Shown in pieces: positions 22,269-29,507 of a stretch of DNA of 64,000 nt. A model generated the notes under the pieces. That model ran no database searches. It was not told where the DNA came from and was given only the letters and a program-made list of their open reading frames with translations. Position numbers and translations under genes: made by a program. This stretch comes from Aquatica leii (taxonomy: Eukaryota; Arthropoda; Insecta; Coleoptera; Lampyridae), in the NCBI GenBank assembly GCA_035610365.1, contig CM069434.1, forward strand, positions 96,460,806-96,524,805, given 5' to 3'. Positions within the stretch are counted from its first letter, which is position 1; each line of letters begins with the position of its first letter.

Positions 22269-23108
22269 TTAGTTAAGTTTTTGAAATGAAGTTTCAAATT
22301 CAACGTTCCAAACTCGAATGGCATAGAAGCTGCCGTGTCGGTTCTTATATTTATTTCTATATTTTCAAACTCTTTTCTCATCAGGGGTATGTAATGTACA
22401 GGAGAAAACACTACATCTTTGTGACATCCGTAATTGTAATTGTCAGAAGTGACATTAACAATTCGTAATAAAGGTGCTAAGACATCTCCTACTAATTGTG
22501 GTTCTACAATATCACAATAAATAAACATTTGAGATGGTATACCTGTCCATATGTTTGCTGGATGAGCTGAAGTTTTGTCTTTTGCTAAATTTTGATCGGG
22601 TTGAAAGCCTAATTGAAGTGCTAACCTTCTTGAAAATCCGAGTACCGATAATGTCGTGTTTACTTTTAAGAAAACTCTTTTTGTTATTCTGTTGTATTTA
22701 AAGTTTATCAGTTTCCTTATTATTTCGTGGTTATTAATTTCAGTAATAACGTCTTCGATTGATTCGTAGTTTCCTGGAGAAATTTTTACAATATGCCATT
22801 CTTGATAAGAAAAATGAATTGAATCTTTATTGTCAAGAAAATGTTTCGTTGCAAGATTTAACACTTCTTCGAGACTTAACTCGTGTTCTTCGGGTGGTTC
22901 AGTCCTATAGTACATTAAGTTATCAGTTTCTCCAACTGCTAAAAACGAACACGGATATTGAATTTCAGAAATTCCAACAACCCATTCTCCAGTCAATCTT
23001 ACTCGTTTAGGTAATTGTGTCATAAAATTTGCAGTTGTATTGTTAGGGTAGTAATTCATAGAACTATTACTTAGCAAATGTTAAATAAAACTCATTCTCG
23101 GTATTCAT
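22269..23108 (-). pseudogene. minor capsid (penton-like) protein, frame broken at both ends (copy B)
   Basis: Counterpart of copy A 2,921-3,760. The true ATG (23,108) is separated from the body by an extra T near 23,078, ten codons in. At the other end a T-run at 22,278-22,282 is one base short, which removes the stop and runs the frame on into the pVI/pX-like gene to 22,115. The central about 260 residues are open. Confidence 0.75.
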
Positions 23109-24159
23109 AATTGTTGCAATTCGTTCGATAGGACCCAAGAATTAAATTTATCGCTATATCCTTGCCACTTTACAAAATACTGTTTATTTATTCCGCGACC
23201 TTTTTCTTTCAACACTTTATCAATTTTATATCTAGTGTCACTAGTAATTGTAATAGGTTGTAATTCTTCCTCATAAAACGTTCCTTCAATTGGCTCGCTA
23301 TTTAAATCAACAACTCGGTAAACAGGAGGTTTGCGATTAATAACTTCGCTTATTTTAAACACTTCTTCGCTCCAATTTGTTGTATATCCCTTCTCAAAGA
23401 TCTGTTTAGTTCTACTAATCCTTACATGTTGACCGACTTTATATTTAGGTATTCGTTCTAGTCCAACTCCACTGCTATACAGGTTTTGCCAAACTTGTAA
23501 AATATTTGAATCATTTACATCATTGGGTGCCATTTTAATGCTTCGATGATATCTATTATTATAAGACAATAATAAATTTTGTCACACATCAATGTACTGA
23601 TATGACTTGGAATATGTAAAGTAGCGCCAGGTTCTTGTTTTAAGAGTTCTATTAAATCGCTCAACTACAGCGGCTTTAACATCCGGATTATTCGTAACGT
23701 AAAAATAAGTGTTGTGTTCTTTAAAAAACTTTGTACAGTTTGTGCAACAAATTCTTTTCCTTTATCCGTTTGAATGTTTAGAGGTTTATTTTGACATTCT
23801 TTAAAAATATCTGCAAACGCATCAATAAAGTTTTTAGCTGTTTTAGTTTTTAGTGGTCTAGCCCAAGCCTTTTTACCAAATACGTCAATTACGGTTAAAA
23901 TGTAATTATAGTTGTCGTTATATTTTTTCAAACTTTGCATATCACATAAATCAGCCTGCCATAATTCAAACATATTGTTTACGATGTATTTGTTTCTTGG
24001 AAACCGTTTTTTATTAGGTTTATGTATAGTATACGATTCTTGTTGTTGTAACCATTTTTCAACACTGGGGCGATTATGTTTATACTTTACTGATTGAAAT
24101 AAGTCATTTGCACCCGCAAACCCGCTAACGTGAGCTGGGTCGTAATATACGGTGTCCAT
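23105..24159 (-). pseudogene. retroviral-type integrase with frameshift and nonsense codon (copy B)
   Basis: Start ATG at 24,159. The point where copy A is shifted is in frame here. A T-run at 23,723-23,728 has six bases instead of seven, and a TGA (23,584-23,582) replaces TTA further on. The catalytic aspartates are in the N-terminal open part (24,159 to about 23,665), while the Glu and the chromodomain lie after the shift. The nonsense codon is a substitution, so it is less easily explained as sequencing error than the indel. Confidence 0.85.
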
Positions 24160-24161
24160 TA

Positions 24162-24863
24162 TCAAAGTTTGAAAGATTCCCAGTTTAAAACCCTTGACCT
24201 GCGGTTCGATCTTCTCGGGGTTTCAGCTACTAACTGCCTCAACTCGTCATCACCATCATAGTTTGGCGCAAAACTTTGATCACTTCTAAGTGGCGAAGTT
24301 ACCGCTAGTTGCTCATTTCTAGTTTGTGAAACATCTCGACGTTTTAAATTTCCAATAAGTTCTTGCGGAAAATTAATTTCTTTCATATAAGATGCAAGCT
24401 GTTGCCAGCCTTTAGGACTGCTAGTTTTTCTCGGTCTTATAGCGTCATGTACTAAATCAATAATATTCGAAGATGGTATATTTTCTCCTTTTATTGTTAC
24501 AACTCCATTCTTATCCCATAGTATGTTTCCTGAAGTGTTCAAAATCCGCAAAAAGTTTTCCGCTTTTTTCTTGTATGTAGGAGGTAACGTGTTTATTATA
24601 TCAGAATCCGTCATCTTTGTAATCTTTTCTTCTTCAACTGAAATGTTAACAGGCTGTCGGCTTTCACCGACAAAATGTAAATACCTTTGAAGAATCTGAT
24701 TATACATATTCCATTTATCGTGATCTGCTAGTTTTGAATTTAAAACTTTGTTCATTTCGATGTCCAACTCTGACAACACATTGTTTTGCGTAGGTTCAGG
24801 AGTAGTTTTTAACCGCTGTATTAATTCCGGGGGAACGATAATCATCTTTTTAGCGTGTTCCAT
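24162..24863 (-). CDS. conserved Polinton protein of unknown function, 233 aa (copy B)
   Basis: Intact counterpart of copy A 1,166-1,867 with no amino-acid difference that I can see. It has the same IIVPPELIQRL N-terminus and basic C-terminus. The lack of change beside broken neighbours fits recent homogenisation of this half of the element. Confidence 0.7.
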   Translation of the reverse strand: MEHAKKMIIVPPELIQRLKTTPEPTQNNVLSELDIEMNKVLNSKLADHDKWNMYNQILQRYLHFVGESRQPVNISVEEEKITKMTDSDIINTLPPTYKKKAENFLRILNTSGNILWDKNGVVTIKGENIPSSNIIDLVHDAIRPRKTSSPKGWQQLASYMKEINFPQELIGNLKRRDVSQTRNEQLAVTSPLRSDQSFAPNYDGDDELRQLVAETPRRSNRRSRVLNWESFKL

Positions 24864-24864
24864 A

Positions 24865-25194
24865 TTAGTTAAAAAGACTTCCTAACACGCCGCTAATTAA
24901 GGGTGCTAAGAGAAACGGTAGAAATGCGCCTCCTTGTTGTAATAAAATCTTTTTTTTCTTTTTAATGGATTCTCCCTGTTTTACTAATCGTCTCAACGTG
25001 TTTTTATGACGAGAGAGCCGTCTCTTCTGCGTTCCTGACAATGGAACTTTTCCTTTTAAAGTATTGTAAATGCATTCACAGATACAATGTATTTGCTTAT
25101 CGCTGGCACACTTTAGCAAAGCTTGTCGCTCATTAGGTCCTAATTTTGTCAAAGCCCGTAGAAGTTCAGCATGCTTAGTGAGTACGTTAGTCAT
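24865..25194 (-). CDS. small basic protein with hydrophobic C-terminus (copy B)
   Basis: Intact 109-aa counterpart of copy A 835-1,164, with the lysine run and the hydrophobic GGAFLPFLLAP tail. One visible substitution (I/L). It overlaps the ATPase stop by the ATGA arrangement. Confidence 0.7.
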   Translation of the reverse strand: MTNVLTKHAELLRALTKLGPNERQALLKCASDKQIHCICECIYNTLKGKVPLSGTQKRRLSRHKNTLRRLVKQGESIKKKKKILLQQGGAFLPFLLAPLISGVLGSLFN

Positions 25195-25856
25195 TGTGAT
25201 TGAATGATGTCATATTTATCTGAACTTGTGTATTTAAACCCTTTTTTAGGAATGTAAATGTAGCATGCGCCGTCTTCGTTAAAAATTGATGTTCTAAAAC
25301 GTACAATGTCAGGCGTACCCTGTTTTAAATCAAAAAGTAAATATCCATGTGGATTCGATGTTGCATCGTTATAAGCTTCTTCTAAAAACTTTGGGTTTTC
25401 CGGGTATACTTGCCTCGTTAAATGTTTTATTTGGGCTTTATCTCGTGGATTTTTAAATAAAACTATGTAATGGGCATTTAATGATATGTCGCGTTGTCCT
25501 TTACCTTGGTGAAAGACGTTTTGAGTTAGGAAAAATACGCTGAGGTTTCTATGATGACAACCTTTAGTAAATATATCTACAACAGCACTGTTTGCTTCGC
25601 GCATTAAATCGTCAATGATTATTAAGTTAGGTTCTCTTCCATCAAAAGAATCCATAGACGGTAATCCTTCTTGAAATTTTATATTTGGCAAATCTTTATA
25701 CAGAGGTTGCCACTCATCATAAAACCATATAACATTTTCAAATTTAGTGTCACACACATCATTCATATTTTTTATAAAGTTTACAATAAAGTAAGATTTA
25801 CCACATCCAGAGGGTCCTGCAACAATTGCTGAGAAAGGATGCTGAAATTGGTACAT
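25191..25856 (-). CDS. A32/FtsK-HerA-type packaging ATPase (copy B)
   Basis: Intact 221-aa counterpart of the copy A ATPase, with Walker A GPSGCGKS and Walker B LIIIDDLM unchanged. The residue after the Walker B segment reads REANS here and RKANS in copy A. Confidence 0.9.
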   Translation of the reverse strand: MYQFQHPFSAIVAGPSGCGKSYFIVNFIKNMNDVCDTKFENVIWFYDEWQPLYKDLPNIKFQEGLPSMDSFDGREPNLIIIDDLMREANSAVVDIFTKGCHHRNLSVFFLTQNVFHQGKGQRDISLNAHYIVLFKNPRDKAQIKHLTRQVYPENPKFLEEAYNDATSNPHGYLLFDLKQGTPDIVRFRTSIFNEDGACYIYIPKKGFKYTSSDKYDIIQSQ

Positions 25857-25908
25857 GTTAATGGTCGTTATCTTAACGAGAACTAACTGCGTTCAAAATA
25901 AAACAAGT

Positions 25909-25916
25909 TTTATATA
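25909..25916 (-). promoter_or_regulatory. TATA box of the ATPase gene, copy B
   Basis: TATATAAA on the minus strand, the same distance from the ATG as in copy A. Confidence 0.5.
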
Positions 25917-25997
25917 GAAGAAAAAAACTTTATTTTTATTGGTTATATTTTGTTTTATTACCTACATGTAATTACATTGTATAGTAAAAATACTAAA

Positions 25998-26345
25998 TTA
26001 TTTGTACAGAAAACGGTCGTCATATGTATCCATATAATTCTTTACCGCAATGTTCATAAAACTTGGAAATTTGTAAACTAATTCATATAACATAAAATTT
26101 TTGTTGTACTTTTCTTCAAGAACTTCTTCGAAATCTTCATAACAAGCTTCCTGTTTTTTCTTTGAATCTACAAAATTCACCACATCGTGTATAAATTCTT
26201 GAAAAGGACAGTCACAGTTTTCTCTGTCGCTCAGTAGTGACGTAAAATAAGATTTCATTCTTCTAATGTTTTGTAATGAACTAAGGCCTACATACAATTG
26301 AAATTTTTCTTCCACATTTTTAGGCACAAATCGAACAGCGTTCAC
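25998..26345 (-). CDS. conserved Polinton protein, C-terminal part or separate gene (copy B)
   Basis: This 115-codon frame opens on GTG, not ATG (VNAVRFVPKNVEEKFQ..), immediately after the stop of the 149-codon frame upstream, with four bases shared. The absence of an ATG and the exact abutment suggest that the two frames were one protein of about 260 aa, split by a one-base shift near 26,343. It ends YMDTYDDRFLYK, as does the copy A fragment at 1-31. I do not recognise a function. It lies upstream of the ATPase on the same strand. Confidence 0.6.
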   Translation of the reverse strand: MNAVRFVPKNVEEKFQLYVGLSSLQNIRRMKSYFTSLLSDRENCDCPFQEFIHDVVNFVDSKKKQEACYEDFEEVLEEKYNKNFMLYELVYKFPSFMNIAVKNYMDTYDDRFLYK

Positions 26346-26791
26346 ATCAGCACTATATAATTTTCCAGGTCATATTTACCCACATCTTTGTGACCCAAGT
26401 CTTCTATCATGTTATCCAATACACTTAGAAACTCGGTAAATTGTGGTAACGTGAAGTAAACACCCGAATTAAAACCGGACTTTATTATTTTTAGACACGG
26501 TCTGAAGCCATTATAAACATCTATTCCTAGACGCGCAATTTTTGAGTAACTGTGATTTAATGGAATAGATACCTCATTAAACAACTCGTGTTTTTCGCGT
26601 ACTTCTAATTTTGATTTATCTTCTGTGTTGCTGATACCGTATGATTTTTTGGCTTCGTTAAATAGGGTGTAATCTTTAGCGGTAGGAATGTACACTGGTG
26701 ATGCTGGTGATCTATAATTTTTCTTCCAATCTTCGCGTTTAGAATAGGGTGCAAATTTCTTTACATCACGTTGTGCTGTTTTAGCTGCCAT
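26342..26791 (-). CDS. conserved Polinton protein, N-terminal part (copy B)
   Basis: This 149-codon frame from ATG 26,791 starts MAAKTAQRDVKKF. Its centre, PLNHSYSKIARLGIDVYNG, followed by FRPCLKI and YFTLPQFTEF, resembles small proteins next to insect Polinton ATPases; no function is known to me. It abuts the next frame as described there. A TATA box at 26,862-26,869 precedes it. Confidence 0.62.
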   Translation of the reverse strand: MAAKTAQRDVKKFAPYSKREDWKKNYRSPASPVYIPTAKDYTLFNEAKKSYGISNTEDKSKLEVREKHELFNEVSIPLNHSYSKIARLGIDVYNGFRPCLKIIKSGFNSGVYFTLPQFTEFLSVLDNMIEDLGHKDVGKYDLENYIVLM

Positions 26792-26861
26792 TACAACTTT
26801 TAAAATGAAGTACTGGTTAGAAACGTTAACATAAACTAAACAGTGTTTTATTATAGACGTG

Positions 26862-26869
26862 CTTTTATA
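26862..26869 (-). promoter_or_regulatory. TATA box of the first minus-strand gene (copy B)
   Basis: TATAAAAG on the minus strand, 71 bp before ATG 26,791. Confidence 0.45.
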
Positions 26870-27092
26870 TCTTTAGCGGAAAAGAATGTTAAAAAGTATT
26901 TCTTGTAAAAATGTTTGACACGTGACTCATTAGAAAAACAGGTTAATGATTCAATTATTTTGCTTTTCGGCAACTATATAAGTAATCTAGTATTTTAAAT
27001 TTATCTAAAAGTTATTCCGCCATTTTAGTACTAATTTTTTAGAAAAAACTTGTATTTTATTTAACTATCTTATTTACATCGGTTTAAACCTG

Positions 27093-27436
27093 ACAGTCGA
27101 ATTGGTGTAGTGGTAAAGTCGCTGCTTCGTAATCGAGGAGCCCGGGTTCGATTCTAGGTCACCCACAGCTTTTTTTAATACAAATACTTTATTCTCACTT
27201 GAATCATCGGTGTTTATGACGCATAGCAAAATTACCGCTTATGCGATGACGTAAAATGAAAAAGGAAAAACATTTGTGAGAGAGAGAAAACATGTATGAG
27301 AGAGAAAAAAATGTGCGAGAGAGAAAAAAAAATGTGAGAGAGAAAATAAACTTTCCCAAAAAAAACCCTTCACGTACGTTTACGGCGAGGTCAGTAATGA
27401 CGTCAAAAGTGGAGGGGAGGCTGCCAGGTTTCTACT
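27093..27436. repeat. right terminal inverted repeat of copy B
   Basis: 344 bp, the reverse complement of the left TIR. From inside outward it contains the tRNA-like unit, a short GAGAGAGA/A-rich minisatellite (about 27,270-27,350), CACGTACG, TGACGTCA (27,398-27,405) and the tip CTGCCAGGTTTCTACT. Confidence 0.92.
27103..27176 (+). ncRNA. tRNA-like Pol III unit in right TIR of copy B
   Basis: A box TGGTGTAGTGG (27,103-27,113), anticodon-loop-like CTTCGTAA, B box GGTTCGATTCT (27,145-27,155) and T7 (27,170-27,176). It matches the left-TIR unit. Confidence 0.55.
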
Positions 27437-27442
27437 AAGGTC
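27437..27442. repeat. target-site duplication, right of copy B (AAGGTC)
   Basis: Identical to 11,907-11,912. Confidence 0.93.
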
Positions 27443-28425
27443 ATTAACAATAATTGGAAACGAATATTCACACATTCTTTGTTGTAACATTTTTTAACAG
27501 TAAGATTCGTATTTTAAATTTTTTTATAAGTAAATAGTAAAGATATCTTTGATTTCTAAGTTTAAAATAGATGGTTATTCCACGAAAGCAACTTTAAAAC
27601 TTCACATTCACTAACGGTATTTGTCAGTAAACACAAAATAAAGCTTAAATTGGTTGTTTTTCTTAATATTTTTTTTGGTAAAGATCTTTTCTTTCGGAAA
27701 GTTTTTGCTAGTGTTAAAGAATCCGCGTTTTATTGATTTGCAACTAAAGTTTAAGTGCATTTGAATTAGAAAAATCTTAGTTAAGAGAATTTGTAGTACT
27801 AAATGTAATTATGAAAAAAAAGTTAATTTCAAAAATGTACACAACTGGATTTATGCACCCTTATTTTCAACAGTAACTATAAAGATGTATTTACATGAAA
27901 GATACACAAAGTTTAAACTATAAATTTATCTAAAAATATTTAAAACTTTGAAAAACGTTTAAAAATATTTGTTTAATATGCTACAGCGATCCGCATCCGT
28001 TCTTTTGGTTATAACTTAACATTGCCAATAACTTTCTAGATATCAAATTAACTTTAACATAATTTGGTTCATTACTTGTAGAAAAAATTTGTTTTCTTTA
28101 TAATAAGTTTTAAAAAATATTTTCGTTTCCTTTCTATTTATCTTTTAAAAGATTTTTATTAAAATGTTATATTATATTATAATAATTTACAAAGTGTTAA
28201 AAGTATTTTTATGGAATTTACACTAATTACACGTCATTGGAAAAATTAAATTGTTGAAACAAGTAGCGGCCTGTATGAATCGGCGGGTATGTATCATAAA
28301 ACTTTAATTAATAATAATTGCAAAAATTTTTTTTTCGTCAATGACACTTTCTTTTAATGTAGCAATCGGCTATAGTTCAGTTTTAGCTGCGTACTAGTAA
28401 GAATGTTTTAAAATTAAAGTGTTTC
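27443..28425. other. copy A non-coding DNA after the copy B insertion
   Basis: Continuation of copy A upstream of its polymerase. There is no ORF of note. It contains one 39-bp fragment matching polymerase coding sequence (27,980-28,018). Confidence 0.5.
27980..28018 (+). repeat. 39-bp isolated fragment of polymerase B sequence
   Basis: It matches copy A polymerase at 8,565-8,527 (coding sense) at 38 of 39 positions, including TTTTGGTT where copy B has TTTCGGCT, so it derives from the A-type sequence. The flanking bases do not match. It is inverted relative to copy A's own gene. Confidence 0.8.
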
Positions 28426-28999
28426 TATGTACTACAATGGTAAGTGGTTTTATTTATTTTTCGAATTAACCCTATACGCTTAAACGCATGCAATCTTGTA
28501 CCTCACAAGATATTATTTCAAATAAAAAAAAATTGATTTTAGTACAATTTGTTTGAATTTTTTTTTAGATAACGTATTTACCGGATTAAAATTTAGATGA
28601 AAATGTAAAAATACTTTTTTGTAATTTTTGTGATTTTTAAATTTGTTAAACTATTAATTTAATTTTTGGCTATTTCTTTTTTAAATTAATTTCTAACGTT
28701 ATTGTTTAAACTAACACCTCGTTTAAAAAGAAGTAGTTGATACGTTCAAGTAACATTCATTTTTATTAAGAAATTTGTAGTTATTTTCTTAAACTTATTT
28801 ATATTTTTGTTTACTAATTTTGCATGCAGCAGTTTGTGTGCTATTTTCCTTATAATCAACATTAACTATTTAGAAAAAATTTTAATAAGGGATTCTTTAC
28901 AGATGTACAGAGAGTAAGAGAAAAATATATGAAAGTACCGACCACTAGAGAAGTTCTTAACAACCCCAACACAAAGGATGCTGTAGAAAAAATGATATA
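28426..28999 (+). CDS. possible short two-exon gene at the copy A TIR
   Basis: A candidate first exon 28,426-28,438 (ATG TAC TAC AAT G) ends at GTAAGT. A candidate second exon starts after TTCTTTACAG at about 28,912 and reads in compatible phase to TAA near 28,999, giving about 36 residues ending KDAVEKMI. AATAAA-like signals follow at once. It lies where copy B has its four-exon gene and reads toward the TIR in the same sense, but no similarity is visible. An intermediate exon could be missed. This is tentative. Confidence 0.3.
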
Positions 29000-29114
29000 A
29001 TCATCAATTATATGTTAATAAAATTTAAAAATAAATTACAATAAATTTTATTCCATCTTGTTATTCAATAATTAAAAAACAATCAATTGTATACATATTT
29101 TACAATTGACCGTT

Positions 29115-29507
29115 TCGATTCAACTGTTTGGTAGTCCAGTGGTTACGGTCGCCGCTTTGTAATCAAGAAGCCCGGGTTCAAATCCAGGTACACCCAAGCT
29201 TTTTTTAAATAAAAATATTTTCTTTCTCGCTCGAATCATGCGACTTTATTACGCTAAAAATTACCAGTTACGCGATGACGCCCGACGCAATCAAAATTAC
29301 CAATTATGCGATGATGTAACAATGTAAGAGAGAAAAAAAATCGCTGTAAGAGAGAGAAAAAATGTGTGAGAGAAAAAAAAATGTGGGAGAGAAAAAAAAA
29401 TGTGTGAGAGAAAAAAAATGTGTGAGAGAGAAAAAAAAACCTTCACGTACGTCTGCGACGAGGTCGTGTGACGTCAAAAGTGGAGGGGATGCTGCCAGGA
29501 TTCTACT
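29115..29507. repeat. right terminal inverted repeat of copy A
   Basis: Diverged from the copy B TIRs but in the same order: tRNA-like unit, ATTACCAGTTACGCGATGACG-type block, GAGAGA/A-rich minisatellite, CACGTACG, TGACGTCA (29,469-29,476), GTGGAGGGGATGCTGCCAGG and the tip TTCTACT at 29,501-29,507. Confidence 0.85.
29132..29206 (+). ncRNA. tRNA-like Pol III unit in copy A TIR
   Basis: A box TAGTCCAGTGG (29,132-29,142), anticodon-loop-like CTTTGTAA (TGT, threonine-like), B box GGTTCAAATCC (29,175-29,185) and T7 (29,200-29,206). The box sequences are kept while the bases between differ from copy B. Confidence 0.55.

Larger units (their letters stand above)
11913..27436 (-). mobile_element. Polinton/Maverick copy B, complete, nested in copy A
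   Basis: The element is complete at 15,524 bp. It starts AGTAGAAACCTGGCAG and ends in the exact complement, CTGCCAGGTTTCTACT. Both sides carry the 6-bp duplication AAGGTC, the length usual for Polintons, whose retroviral-type integrase makes 6-bp staggered cuts. Relative to copy A it is inverted: polymerase on plus, ATPase and capsid block on minus. The terminal repeats differ in length (498 and 344 bp) because a CT/CA minisatellite is longer on the left. Several ORFs carry one-base indels relative to copy A. The clean target duplication and near-identity over half its length suggest a recent insertion or recent sequence homogenisation. Confidence 0.93.
1..29507 (+). mobile_element. Polinton/Maverick copy A, outer element, left end outside window
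   Basis: This large virus-like DNA transposon has the Polinton gene set in order: ATPase, integrase, capsid genes and protease on the plus strand, and polymerase B convergent on the minus strand. It is interrupted at 11,907-27,442 by copy B plus its target duplication. The distance from polymerase exon 1 to the TIR is about 2.2 kb in both copies once copy B is removed (0.5 kb before it, 1.7 kb after it), which supports nesting. The right TIR ends at 29,507 in TTCTACT. Base 1 aligns with copy B near 26,034, so about 1.4 kb including the left TIR lies outside the window. The inferred length is about 15.4 kb, close to copy B. The flank at 29,508-29,513 is GCGGTT, which should recur at the unseen left end. 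Confidence 0.88.

Noticed and set aside
1..29507. Free virus or virus contamination
   Set aside because: TIRs, a target duplication and nesting of one copy in the other show integrated transposons, although capsid genes are present.
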